Notes: generated from the letters alone by a model not told the origin. A stretch of DNA of 64,000 bases from an uncultured Kiloniellaceae bacterium (GCA_947500035.1 CANMQP010000016.1:124001-188000), one strand, 5' to 3'; shown: positions 41,951-50,932, numbered from the stretch's first letter. Made by a program: numbers and translations.

Positions 41951-42496
41951 ATGAAGAACACGATCGTAAAAACCACCCTGGCAGCTTTGGCGCTATCGCT
42001 GCCGCTCGCCACGGCCCAGGCTTCGGCCAACCTGCATCAGCTGGAATTTCCGGCGCATCAGGGGGCGTTTGAGAGTCATCCCGTCTTAGAGACGAAATTC
42101 GAAGGTGACGCAGGTCAATGGCTGGAGGTCAGCAGACAAGCTCAAGCGCCTAGAAAAGGTCCGCTGTTCGGACTGAAATTGAAAGAGGTAAAACTCTACA
42201 GCGTTCCGGCAAGGCCGCAGTGCGGCAAGCCCGTCAAGATGATTGCCGAGTTCTACACCAACAAGCCGGGCAAGATCGACTTCTTCTATATTCGCGGTGA
42301 CGGCGAAAAACAGAAAGCCAGCGTGAAGACGGTCTCGGGTGCCAAGGGCATTATGAAAAGCTGGTCGAAAACCTACAAGTTCAACGCAACGGAAAACCGC
42401 AAGTACAGAATCCACGTCAAGGATCACAAGACGGCGACAAAGTGGGTTTCGCTCAAGGTCAACTGTTCCACGGGCGGGACGGGCTTGAAAAACTGA
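41951..42496 (+). CDS. Exported single-domain relative of the paralog array
   Basis: 181 residues. Signal peptide MKNTIVKTTLAALALSLPLA with cleavage near AQA|SAN. The C-terminal 100 residues follow the pattern of the Ig-like repeat of the large paralogs: PQCGKPVKMIAEFYTN, KIDFFYIRGDGEKQKASVKTV, RKYRIHVKDH, KWVSLKVNC, with the same two cysteines about 85 residues apart. The N-terminal and C-terminal domains of the large proteins are absent. AAAGGAAA precedes the ATG. No ECF-like element was found in front, so it may depend on read-through. Confidence 0.75.
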   Translation: MKNTIVKTTLAALALSLPLATAQASANLHQLEFPAHQGAFESHPVLETKFEGDAGQWLEVSRQAQAPRKGPLFGLKLKEVKLYSVPARPQCGKPVKMIAEFYTNKPGKIDFFYIRGDGEKQKASVKTVSGAKGIMKSWSKTYKFNATENRKYRIHVKDHKTATKWVSLKVNCSTGGTGLKN

Positions 42497-42506
42497 TAGT
42501 GACCAT

Positions 42507-42646
42507 GAGGCGGAACTCTAACCGGCCAGAGTAAAGTATCCTGGATGAAGGCGTTCGCGGATGGCCTGAGGACCGAAGGCCCAAAGCCATCCGTAAACCG
42601 ACGCCACCTAGGATCCGGCGCGACCTGTGAAGTGTCAATCCGCCTC
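42507..42646. ncRNA. 140-nt nested foldback, candidate structured RNA
   Basis: Starting 10 bp after the small exported gene, four pairs of complementary arms nest in exact order: GAGGCGGA/TCCGCCTC (42507-42514, 42639-42646), ATCCT/AGGAT (42538-42542, 42610-42614), GGCGT/ACGCC (42550-42554, 42601-42605) and CGGATGGC/GCCATCCG (42558-42565, 42586-42593). A side hairpin ACTCT/AGAGT lies at 42515-42532. This may be a structured RNA, a compound terminator or a decayed palindromic mobile element; only structure is seen. Confidence 0.5.
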
Positions 42647-42836
42647 CGGAACCACATGCCAATCCTTCGCGGGCGTTGCCTGGTGAGCGTTTGACACAGA
42701 TCCTCTCGCTCTGCAGCTATACCGGAAGACCGGGCGGAGCTGCTGGCGCGGCAAAGTTGCAGGGCTTTTTCGCGGGTGCGCGAGACCAGCCCAATGCTAT
42801 GGCGGAAAACTGATCAGTCGGGAAAGATGAGACCCT

Positions 42837-42890
42837 GGCCGGTCTTTGTTTATTGGCCGGTCTTTGTTTATTGGCCGGTCTTTGTTTATT
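42837..42890 (+). repeat. 18-bp minisatellite, three copies
   Basis: GGCCGGTCTTTGTTTATT occurs three times exactly at 42837, 42855 and 42873, followed by GG. The unit is a multiple of three but the short frame through it has no protein features. The rest of the 502-bp gap (42497-42998) beyond this and the foldback shows nothing I can interpret. Confidence 0.95.
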
Positions 42891-42998
42891 GGACAGGAAC
42901 AGCTATGCGCCTTGCTGCTGCCGTGGCCATCTGTCGGGAGCCGCGACGCGGGAGAAATCTGGCTTTCATCTAAATGGCGCCCGGTTGTTCGTGGGCTT

Positions 42999-43424
42999 TT
43001 AGGCAGTTCGTGCGAGATGCCGGTACATGTAGATACCCTTGGGCGAAGGCTTAAATCCGTGCCGCCGGTAAAATGCATGGGCGTCCTTCGTTCCCAGGTA
43101 CCACTTCGGCACAGCCAAGAGGTCAGGATGATCAAAAAGCTCTCTGAGCAGGTTTGTTCCGTAACCTTTGCCCCTGAAGTCATCGAACACAAAAAAGTCC
43201 TTTATGTGGGCGCAGGTTGTCCGGTCCGAAACGGCACGGGCAAACGCAATTTGCGTATCGCCGGTCATGAGCCCCACGCAAGACGAATGTGCAAAAGACC
43301 CCATAATCTGAGCCTTATCGAGCTCCAGACCCCAATAGGAAGACATAATGAAATCACAGACGCGCTCCAGGTCCATTTCGTCCGGAAGGTAGGTTATCTG
43401 TGCCTGATTTTCTTGCCTGTTCAT
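42999..43424 (-). CDS. GNAT-family N-acetyltransferase
   Basis: 141 residues. Motif A FFVFDDFRGKGYGTNLLREL near residue 85 (R-x-x-G-x-G/A), followed by KWYLGTKDAHAFYRRHGF, the usual GNAT motif B. It is one of the short cytoplasmic GNAT enzymes close to the YjdJ/ArgA-like group; acceptor unknown. Single gene. Confidence 0.88.
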   Translation of the reverse strand: MNRQENQAQITYLPDEMDLERVCDFIMSSYWGLELDKAQIMGSFAHSSCVGLMTGDTQIAFARAVSDRTTCAHIKDFFVFDDFRGKGYGTNLLRELFDHPDLLAVPKWYLGTKDAHAFYRRHGFKPSPKGIYMYRHLARTA

Positions 43425-43626
43425 GATGCAATTCTACATGCCGGCTGAGCCGGAACAACCGGTAGCCTGGACGTGAAGTAGCCAATCCCCCTCTTGTTCA
43501 ACGCGATCAACTGACCTAATGCCGGTGATCGAAGTGCAGGACTGAACCGCTATTCATGTAAGCTGTAGCGGTCGATAGCGATCCCGCGCAAGCACGTGAT
43601 GCGGTCTTCTTGGCGCGCTACGGGCT

Positions 43627-44058
43627 CTATCGCTGCTCCAGCTCTAAAATGTTTCCCTCGGGGTCGCGCAGATAGACGCAGAGAACCGGGGCTTGCGGGC
43701 TCCCCAGATCGGTGATCTCACCCAGCGGTGATCCGCCCTCCGAGATGACCGTGGCGGAGGTGGCATGAATATCCTCCACCTCGAAACAGAGGTGCCCGAA
43801 GCCCGGCTGATTGACCAGCGGGCTCGGACGGTCATGAAAGTCTTCATACTGAAAGATCTCCAGAAACGGGCCCTCCACGCCGGGCAGGCTCAACCAGGCC
43901 GCATGGATCCCGGCATTGGGGACGCCGGTGCCTTTGGAGATGTGCCCGCCCGACATCCTCCAGCGCTCAACCCGGTCCTCGCAGCCGAAGACTCTTTTGT
44001 AAAAGTCCGCAAGCCGATCCCGGTCGCGGGCGACCATGCTGACGTGGCTGAACTTCAT
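43627..44058 (-). CDS. VOC (glyoxalase/dioxygenase-like) protein
   Basis: 143 residues with a VOC fold: FSHVSMVARDRDRLADFYKRVFG at the N-terminus, FGHLCFEVEDIHAT in the middle and LRDPEGNILELEQR at the end, with His and Glu at the usual metal positions. Members are glyoxalase I-like, resistance or ring-cleavage proteins; the function is not determinable. AAAGGAAG precedes the ATG. Confidence 0.88.
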   Translation of the reverse strand: MKFSHVSMVARDRDRLADFYKRVFGCEDRVERWRMSGGHISKGTGVPNAGIHAAWLSLPGVEGPFLEIFQYEDFHDRPSPLVNQPGFGHLCFEVEDIHATSATVISEGGSPLGEITDLGSPQAPVLCVYLRDPEGNILELEQR

Positions 44059-44349
44059 CTGCTTCCTTTCCGGTACGGTCTGGGGCTGTCGGGAGAGGAT
44101 AGGGGGTCGTAAGGCCCGCGTGAAGATGTCTGTTGGCCAAGCTCCGGCGGGTGATTTTATCTACAGCCAGATAGGGGCTTACCTCCGAGTTTTCTGTGTC
44201 GGAAGTAGGCGCGCGCCTCGCGAGCAAAGAGAGTGAGTGGTTCTGTTGTATGTCCGGGTGGGGTCCCGGCTTGACCCGGCGATGATGTCGCGCTTGACCC
44301 CGCAGCAAAGACTGTGATGCGATAGCGGCGAAGATAGGAGGCAGCGGCA

Positions 44350-45201
44350 ATGGCAAAACACAAAAAAAATCACGCTGAGCCCAAGTCAAAGACCCCCGAG
44401 ACCGCAGAGCCGAAAAAGGTCTCGAATTCCGCTTACGAAAAAGAACTGGCCCGGCAACAAATCGAACTGGTCAAACTCCAGGAGTGGGTCAGACACAGCG
44501 GTCATCGTGTGGCCATCATCTTTGAGGGCCGCGACGCGGCAGGTAAAGGCGGCACGATCAAGCGCATCACCGAAGCCTTGAACCCGCGCATCTGCCAGGT
44601 CGTGGCCTTGCCTGCGCCGACCGAACGGGAAAAAACCCAGTGGTATTTCCAACGCTATGTCCCGCACCTGCCGGCTGCCGGTGAGATCGTCATCTTCGAT
44701 CGCTCCTGGTACAACCGTGCCGGTGTCGAACACGTTATGGGGTTTTGTACTGCGGAGGAATACAAGGAATTCATGCGCAGCTGTCCCGAGTTCGAACGCA
44801 TGCTGGTGCGTGCGGGCATTCAGTTGATCAAGTACTGGTTTTCGGTCAGTGACGAAGAGCAGGAACGACGCTTTCAAAAGCGGCTGACGGATCCGACGAA
44901 GCGCTGGAAGTTGAGTCCGATGGACCTGGAAAGCCGGAAACGCTGGGTCGACTACTCAAAGGCCAAGGACACCATGTTCGCCCATACCGACATCAAACAG
45001 GCGCCGTGGTACGTCGTGGCTTCCGACGTCAAAAAGCATGCGCGCCTCAACTGCATCAATCACTTGCTGTCATTGATTCCGTACGAGGATGTCTTGCCCG
45101 AAAAGATTGTGCTGGAAGAACGGCCTGAGCAAGCCGGCTACGTTCGCCCGCCGATGGACGACCAGACATTCGTTCCGGAGATCCATCACCAGTTTGTTTA
45201 G
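44350..45201 (+). CDS. ppk2: Polyphosphate kinase 2
   Basis: 283 residues of the PPK2 family. Walker A GRDAAGKGGTIKR near residue 60, Walker B region IVIFDRSWYNRAGVEHVMGFC near 115, and the lid-type RRFQKRLTDPTKRWKLSPMDL. These enzymes transfer phosphate between polyphosphate and nucleoside phosphates; a single-domain PPK2 as here commonly uses nucleoside diphosphates. N-terminal 30 residues are lysine-rich and disordered. AGGAGG precedes the start. Confidence 0.94.
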   Translation: MAKHKKNHAEPKSKTPETAEPKKVSNSAYEKELARQQIELVKLQEWVRHSGHRVAIIFEGRDAAGKGGTIKRITEALNPRICQVVALPAPTEREKTQWYFQRYVPHLPAAGEIVIFDRSWYNRAGVEHVMGFCTAEEYKEFMRSCPEFERMLVRAGIQLIKYWFSVSDEEQERRFQKRLTDPTKRWKLSPMDLESRKRWVDYSKAKDTMFAHTDIKQAPWYVVASDVKKHARLNCINHLLSLIPYEDVLPEKIVLEERPEQAGYVRPPMDDQTFVPEIHHQFV

Positions 45202-45309
45202 CCTGTGGTCTAGGAAGCAGAGCCAAAAAGCAAAGCTTAGAAGCAAAGCAGGTAGGTCTTATCTGATAAATGCTGTTGTTGAGTTGCGCACAAAAGAGGG
45301 CCTGGTCAT

Positions 45310-45957
45310 TTACAGGCTCAATTGTTGCTCGATTCCATCCAGAATCGCCTCAACCATAACCGCATGAACCTGTCCCGGTTTTTGCGCCTTGAAGACCGGA
45401 ACGAGCCGTTTGACGACCGGAAACTCATCGGTAGGCAGCACCTCCAGCTCTGCAATGTCCTGCTGTGTCGCGGGTTGCAGCATGCCACCCACCTCGGCCG
45501 TAGCGAGCCCGAGCACACTCGCATACCAGCCACAGCAAATATCTACTATCTGCCGGTCGTTCAGACCCGCATCGTCCAAGGCCTGATAGACCATTTCCGC
45601 ATGCGTGTAATCCGACGGTCCCGTAACCCAAAAACGGGTGAGAAGCGGGAAGGTTTGCGGATAGCGCAGTGCCAACGCCCGGTATTGGTGGGCCAGGTCG
45701 GTAAGGCGCTGGCGCCACGGGGCGGCAGGGTCGACCGGTTTCAACTCTGCATTTAGCGCGTCTGCCATGGCGCGTTCCAGTCCCACCTTCGATTTGAAGT
45801 GATAAAGCACGGCCATCGGGTCGCAGCCGAACGTGTTTGCGAGCTTTCGGACGCTGAAGCCGTCCGCTCCTTCTTCTTCCATCAGGGCGATGCTGGCTCG
45901 GAGGACTTCGTTGGGTGAGATGCCCCTTGGTCCGGGGCGCGTAGTTTTTTTCGACAA
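45310..45957 (-). CDS. TetR-family regulator
   Basis: 215 residues. Helix-turn-helix: VLRASIALMEEEGADGFSVRKLANTFGCDPMAVLYHFKSKVGLERAM (residues 18-64), followed by a TetR_C-like domain with LLTRFWVTGPSDYTHAEMVYQAL. The start is a TTG at 45957. It is divergent from the MFS gene and its start overlaps one of two 13-bp direct repeats that flank an operator on the MFS -10 box, so it is the likely repressor of the efflux operon. Confidence 0.88.
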   Translation of the reverse strand: MSKKTTRPGPRGISPNEVLRASIALMEEEGADGFSVRKLANTFGCDPMAVLYHFKSKVGLERAMADALNAELKPVDPAAPWRQRLTDLAHQYRALALRYPQTFPLLTRFWVTGPSDYTHAEMVYQALDDAGLNDRQIVDICCGWYASVLGLATAEVGGMLQPATQQDIAELEVLPTDEFPVVKRLVPVFKAQKPGQVHAVMVEAILDGIEQQLSL

Positions 45958-46017
45958 CGTAGAAATTCCGCTTGACGTTTCTCCAGCGTAGAGATTATAT
46001 CTCTACAACGTAGAAAT
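45954..46017 (+). promoter_or_regulatory. TetR operator/promoter region of MFS operon
   Basis: TTGACG (45972-45977), 17 nt, TTATAT (45995-46000) form a promoter for the MFS gene. A perfect dyad of GTAGAGAT and ATCTCTAC with a 3-nt centre (45988-46006) covers the -10. Two exact direct repeats ACAACGTAGAAAT flank it at 45954-45966 and 46005-46017, and share the GTAGA half-site. Confidence 0.75.
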
Positions 46018-46080
46018 CAACGCTCATGCTTGTTGAAACGCTGTCGCCATGGCGAACCGCAATAGTCAGGAGGAGTGCCC

Positions 46081-47289
46081 GTGACTGGACTTTCTGCTCA
46101 AGCGATGACCGCCCGTCAAAGGGTTTTGAGTCTGACTGCAGTGATTGTTTCGACCGTGGGACTCGGCCTGTCCTATGGCGTCGGCTACCCATTGACAGCG
46201 CTGAAGTTCGAGGAGTGGGGCGCACCCGGCTGGCTCATCGGCCTTGCCGGCGGCATGCCGGCCCTGGCGGTTTTCCTCCTGTTGCCGATCCTGCCGCGCA
46301 TAATCGGTCGCATTGGCGCCGTTCCGTCCATGGTCATCGGCTGCACGCTGACGGCTCTCGGCTTCTTGTTGATGCCGGTGTTCCAGAGCATCGAAGCCTG
46401 GATCCTGCTGCGCTTCCTGATCGGCGCCGGCATGACCTTCCCATGGCTGGTTGGCGAGACTTGGATCAACACGGTGACGACCGAGGCGGCTCGCGGACGG
46501 ATGATGGCCCTATACGTTATGGGGCTGTTTACCGGTTATGCGGCCGGCCCGCTCGTGCTCAACGCTGTCGGCACTGCTGGGTTCGCGCCCTATGCCATCG
46601 GTATCTGCGCCATGATTGCAACGGCGGCTCCGTTGCTGGCGGCCTGGAACTTTGCGCCAGCTCTGGAGCCGCATCCGCAAAGCGGGCTCATGGGCGCTAT
46701 CTGCCTGGCGCCGATCGCGATGGTTGGCGCGTTTGCCGGCGGTATCACAGAACTTGCTTACTTTTCACTGTTGCCGGTTTATGCGCTCGACGCAGGCCTG
46801 ACGAGTGCGGATGGTCTCGTTCTACTTAGTACGCTGATGATCGGCGGAATTGCTTTGCAGTTTGCGGTCGGCTGGCTCTGTGATCGCGTCTCGCGGGACA
46901 CGGTGATGATTGGGATGGGGTTCGCCTGCGCTCTTCTCGCAATTGCCGCAGCCGCGGCAATAGACAGCCAGGTCCCGCGCCTTGTGCTCACGTTTCTGCT
47001 CGGTGGCGCTGTGCTTGGCTTTTATTCGGTTGGACTGATTGTGCTCGGGACTCGGGTGCCGGCGGGGGAGCTGGCCGTCGCCAACGCTGCCTTCCTCATG
47101 ATTTACCAGGCCGGCTCGATCGTTGGTCCCGGTGTTGCAGGCGCAGCTATGGATATTTGGAGACCGCATGGCTTCGTGCTTGCCATGGTCGCCTTCGCAC
47201 TGGCCGCCTCCTGCGCAACGATTTGGCTGATCTATCGCCGCAGGTCTCCCGGCAAACCTGAAGCCGACACGCTTGGCGCAGGCCGGTGA
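46081..47289 (+). CDS. MFS transporter
   Basis: 402 residues with twelve predicted helices, in two sets of six around the central loop near residue 200. Motif-like segments: LPRIIGRIGAVPSMVIG (loop 2-3) and GWLCDRVSRDTVMIG in the second half. It has the size of YcaD-type efflux or exchange proteins. GTG start at 46081 is 7 nt after AGGAGG; a GTG 6 bp earlier overlaps the ribosome site. It is followed 48 bp later by the arginase-like gene, making a two-gene operon under TetR control. Confidence 0.9.
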   Translation: MTGLSAQAMTARQRVLSLTAVIVSTVGLGLSYGVGYPLTALKFEEWGAPGWLIGLAGGMPALAVFLLLPILPRIIGRIGAVPSMVIGCTLTALGFLLMPVFQSIEAWILLRFLIGAGMTFPWLVGETWINTVTTEAARGRMMALYVMGLFTGYAAGPLVLNAVGTAGFAPYAIGICAMIATAAPLLAAWNFAPALEPHPQSGLMGAICLAPIAMVGAFAGGITELAYFSLLPVYALDAGLTSADGLVLLSTLMIGGIALQFAVGWLCDRVSRDTVMIGMGFACALLAIAAAAAIDSQVPRLVLTFLLGGAVLGFYSVGLIVLGTRVPAGELAVANAAFLMIYQAGSIVGPGVAGAAMDIWRPHGFVLAMVAFALAASCATIWLIYRRRSPGKPEADTLGAGR

Positions 47290-47337
47290 TGTCCTGCACC
47301 AATAGGTCTTTCATCGACATTTGAAAGGACAGCGACC

Positions 47338-48276
47338 ATGACACGTCAAATCGAAATCATCGGCATTCCGACAAGCGCCGCGTCCTACGCACCTGGTCAG
47401 GAGAAAGCTCCAGCCGCCTTGCGCGTAGCGGGACTTGTCGAGGTTCTTCGCGCCGCAGGATACAAAGTCGTGGACAGGAATGATGATCCCCCGGTCTGGC
47501 GATGGTGTCCGGATCATGCTGATCTCAGGGCCCAGAATCTTGCTCCGACAGTCGAGTATGTCGGTCACACCCGACAGCGGGTTGCGTGGGCGCTTGCGGA
47601 CGGAAACCTGCCTCTCGTGCTGGGAGGGAACTGCACAATAGAACTTGGTGTGGTTGCCGCACATCTCGACGCGGGTCGGCGGATCGGGCTCGTCTATCTC
47701 GATGCTCACGCCGACATGAACGTTCCGGACGCGGTCACGGACGGAGCGCTCGATTGGATGGGCGTCGCTCACATGCTGGATATCGAGGGTGCGAGACGTG
47801 AGCTCGCCGGCATCGGCCCTCGCCGTCCACTGCTTCGACCGGGTGACCTCGCGCTGTTCGGGTTCCAACCGGAGCGCGCAACGCAATTCGAACGTGATCA
47901 GATCCAGAAGCTTGGCCTCGACGTCGTGACATGGAATGCGATTGCGTGTGACCCCGAAGGCGAGGCGGCGAAGCTCCTGGACCGCTGGAGTGCCAGGTTC
48001 GACCAGCTTCTGGTTCATTTCGATGTCGACGTTCTCGATTTTTTCGACGCTCCGCTCTCGGAGGATGCGACGGGTCGCGGTACCGGCTTAACGCTCGATC
48101 AGACTGCGCGCAGCCTTGCAGTCCTGGCGGCGGATCCACGTCTCTCCGCACTCACTATCGCAGAAGTCAACCCCGCGCATGGAGCAGAGGATGGCTCCAG
48201 CATCCGCGCCCTGGCTGCGATGCTTGGAGAGGCGCTGGGTACAGTCGGCTCAGTATCGGGCGAAGCGTATAGATGA
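47338..48276 (+). CDS. Arginase/ureohydrolase-family protein with altered metal site
   Basis: 312 residues of the arginase/agmatinase fold. The second and third metal motifs are canonical: VYLDAHADMN (near residue 120) and HFDVDVLDFFDAPLSE (near 228). The first, normally GGDHS, is GGNCTIE here (residue 100), with both Asp and His of that motif changed; GGDCT variants are known in the family. It probably hydrolyses a guanidino compound, or has lost activity. Co-transcribed with an MFS transporter, which suggests uptake or export of the same compound. Confidence 0.86.
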   Translation: MTRQIEIIGIPTSAASYAPGQEKAPAALRVAGLVEVLRAAGYKVVDRNDDPPVWRWCPDHADLRAQNLAPTVEYVGHTRQRVAWALADGNLPLVLGGNCTIELGVVAAHLDAGRRIGLVYLDAHADMNVPDAVTDGALDWMGVAHMLDIEGARRELAGIGPRRPLLRPGDLALFGFQPERATQFERDQIQKLGLDVVTWNAIACDPEGEAAKLLDRWSARFDQLLVHFDVDVLDFFDAPLSEDATGRGTGLTLDQTARSLAVLAADPRLSALTIAEVNPAHGAEDGSSIRALAAMLGEALGTVGSVSGEAYR

Positions 48277-48524
48277 CCGCTCGTGGTCGAGTCTTGCTGC
48301 GGGCGTCGGAGGGTCCAGTCCGGGGGGCGCTCAACACAATCCGAAACGGCCACTCCTATTGGATGATAGCAACGACCGAATAACGGACAAAGCTGCCTTT
48401 CGTCTGTCACAGCAGCAAATTTAAAGTCAGGTCTTGTTTATGCGTGAATGCTATGGCTGAGCTATGCAGAAACCGAGATCCAAGCCCGCTTGGATGTGCG
48501 ACATCGACGGACTTTCGTTACAGC

Positions 48525-49163
48525 TCAAAACCCCATGTCTTTCATGAGTCGTTTCCTGGTGTTCTCGCTCGGTGATCCGTCCTCGTTCCAATGTGGCCCC
48601 GAAATCAGTTTCTCAATGCAGCTGCGATGGGGATGGATCGACAGGGTTCCGCCCCCTTGCATCGTGTATTCGAATTTGAACCCGTCCCGTTCCGTGACCG
48701 GCCCGTTGCAAAGATAGCAGTGGCCCAAAAAGTCGTCTGGCACCTCCGGCTTCTTCTTTTTCTTTTTCCTGGGCGTCTTGTAGGGCGCTGACGGGGTGAG
48801 GCGGTGAAGCAGGTCATCCAGTTCCGCTTGCCATTCGGCATCGTCTTCTTCCGACCAAAGCTCGGCCAGTTCGGACTTTTCGCGGACCCGCTGAACCATC
48901 GCTTTGGCGCTCTCCAGCAGAGCGTCGGGAACTTCTTCCTTGCTGAAATCCGGCGTATCGGGCAGGTCGGCAGGCGGACGTCCGATGGCCGCGGCGAGCA
49001 GATCACAGGCCGCCAGCGCAACCGCCGCGTCGTCCGCGTCCAGTTCATCGAACTTCTCTTTGAATTTTATCAGGGTCCCGCGCAGCGCCGCAAAGTCCTT
49101 CAGCTCCGCCACGAAGTCCAAGGCCGCATCATTGCCAAAACTGCCGGGGGTCCAGGTTCCCAC
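48525..49163 (-). CDS. DUF4259 protein with C-terminal zinc-ribbon-like tail
   Basis: 212 residues beginning MGTWTPGSFGNDAALDFVAEL, the DUF4259 opening. A lysine run (RKKKKKKPEV) near residue 130 leads to a short domain with CYLCNGPVTE and HPHRSCIE, possibly a metal-binding ribbon (two Cys, His, Cys). The function of the family is unknown. Single gene between the arginase-like gene and the M48 gene. Confidence 0.82.
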   Translation of the reverse strand: MGTWTPGSFGNDAALDFVAELKDFAALRGTLIKFKEKFDELDADDAAVALAACDLLAAAIGRPPADLPDTPDFSKEEVPDALLESAKAMVQRVREKSELAELWSEEDDAEWQAELDDLLHRLTPSAPYKTPRKKKKKKPEVPDDFLGHCYLCNGPVTERDGFKFEYTMQGGGTLSIHPHRSCIEKLISGPHWNEDGSPSENTRKRLMKDMGF

Positions 49164-49312
49164 ATCTCTCTCCTGTATCTTTTGCCCGATACTGGAGAGT
49201 GGGTGTTAAGGAACCACGAAGATAGGTGTGAAAATCACGGTGTGAAAATCACCCTGAAAATCCTGCTGCTGCTTCATCGCGATCATGTGTGCAGGGTCGG
49301 GCTGAGCTGCAG

Positions 49313-50785
49313 CTAAATTGCTACAAGCGATTTTAACGCTGAGAGACGACTTTCGTACAATTCTAGTCCGTCGACACTATCGGCAGCCGTTGCCTCTGGT
49401 GACAGCTGCAACTTGATTTGAGGACCGTTGTCTAGGTTGTCTAAATGCACCCCGAGCGCATGTATTCGTGTGCGCGTTGAAGGATGGGAAACAGTTGGAT
49501 TCCGTTCCTCCCATTCAAGTGTTTCTTCAAGGCATGAACTGAGTTTCTCAGGGTTAAAACCTCGACAAGTTTGTTCAATGAAACTCTTCGAAATGTTTAA
49601 TTCGATTTCCCCAGATTTACGGCGTTCCGTAATCGCCTGGTCTTCATCTGCCCATCGTTTCTGAAAAAGCGCTAATTTTAACAGCAGATTTGCCATGTCT
49701 CGATGGGACGAAGCCTTGGCTCCAACTTGGTCTGCCGCAAACTCTTTGTAATGAAAGGCTTCAGGATCGTCGAACAAGAACGCCGACAGCAACGACTTAA
49801 GAAGAGTGCTTGCTGGTAGTCCAAGGAAATTCGCTCTCGTGGGATTGTCAGGGGTAACCAAATCGATTGCCATTGTAACTGCGTTGTATGAAGACGCAAA
49901 GTAGCCACCAAGCATTGTGTCTCCGTATTTTAAGTGCGCGAGTTCGTGACCGACAACGGCACGCAACTCATCTTTCGAAAGAGTGCGCAATAATGGTAAC
50001 GACAAAATGAGTGTGCTCCCCTCAAGTGGAGTGTGTTTTCCAGACACGCGAACCTTTTCGGTATGAATCTCAAAGCCAAGCTGAAGGCTAAGAACAATGT
50101 TGTCCGGTGAACGACTGTCGATCGCGTCCGCAACAGATTTTACAATCGCATGAAGCTCTGGCTGTTCAGACGGAGCGACAGCCAAACCTTCAAACTTAAG
50201 GCCCTTCAATCGAAACACTTTTGTGAGGGAGTAAAGCATCAGCAACATCATGAAACTGCCGAACACTATAGCCATCCCTAAAACGACGATCATCTCTCGT
50301 CCAAGCCATTGAGCGACCGCGTAGTAAACCACTGTGCCTAAAATGAATGATTGAAGGAAGTAAGTCACTGCGACAGCAATGACAGTCAAGATGGCGAGCG
50401 GTGGGAAAGTCCTTTTGAGTGTCGTCTTACCAGCGTTAAAGAGAGCACCTGCAACCCGAGTCGCTATAGGTACAAAAAAGCCGATTAAGAGCGAGACCAT
50501 GCTTGCAGGGCCAAGCCAAATGGTAAAGTCCAGTCCAAAGCAGTGCATTGGATGTTGATCATGACTTAGCGGCGCGACGTCATATGTGCCGGGTAACAAA
50601 AAAAACGCCGGAAAATCTGTTAAATGGAGACAGTCAGTAAGTAGTGCCCTGTAGACAATCAAACCTGATACGGGAACCACGGCGATCAGAAAAAAGGACT
50701 TGGCTACGCTCGAACTCGCGCGTTTTTGGCGGCAACCTCTCTGGGATGGTGCTTCTCGACCGAATTTTGGCGGTGATATGGTCAA
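49313..50785 (-). CDS. M48-family membrane metalloprotease
   Basis: 490 residues with zinc site HELAHLKYGD near residue 278, and third-ligand motif KEFAADQVGA further on. Four hydrophobic segments precede the catalytic domain (about 28-45, 90-108, 130-150, 165-185), as in HtpX/Ste24-like M48 proteins. Start is uncertain: a TTG at 50785 is used. Base composition is visibly AT-richer than the window, suggesting a horizontally acquired gene. Confidence 0.85.
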   Translation of the reverse strand: MTISPPKFGREAPSQRGCRQKRASSSVAKSFFLIAVVPVSGLIVYRALLTDCLHLTDFPAFFLLPGTYDVAPLSHDQHPMHCFGLDFTIWLGPASMVSLLIGFFVPIATRVAGALFNAGKTTLKRTFPPLAILTVIAVAVTYFLQSFILGTVVYYAVAQWLGREMIVVLGMAIVFGSFMMLLMLYSLTKVFRLKGLKFEGLAVAPSEQPELHAIVKSVADAIDSRSPDNIVLSLQLGFEIHTEKVRVSGKHTPLEGSTLILSLPLLRTLSKDELRAVVGHELAHLKYGDTMLGGYFASSYNAVTMAIDLVTPDNPTRANFLGLPASTLLKSLLSAFLFDDPEAFHYKEFAADQVGAKASSHRDMANLLLKLALFQKRWADEDQAITERRKSGEIELNISKSFIEQTCRGFNPEKLSSCLEETLEWEERNPTVSHPSTRTRIHALGVHLDNLDNGPQIKLQLSPEATAADSVDGLELYESRLSALKSLVAI

Positions 50786-50932
50786 GTCTGAACGCCCTGA
50801 TGTGTATCCGTGTTAACAGGATGTTCATCTTCCAATCGGCGGGTTTAAGAATGGTTAGTTTTTCAAGCTATCTCTCTGTTCAAGATTTATCGTAGATGGT
50901 GCGGCTCGAAGCTCGAGTTTTGCTAGTGCCAT

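Noticed and set aside
42837-42890. Possible CRISPR array
   Set aside because: Repeats are directly adjacent with no spacers and only three copies; no cas genes.
42776-42973. Short protein frame through the 18-bp minisatellite
   Set aside because: The VFVYWP repeats come only from the slippage unit; no ribosome site and no homology-like features.
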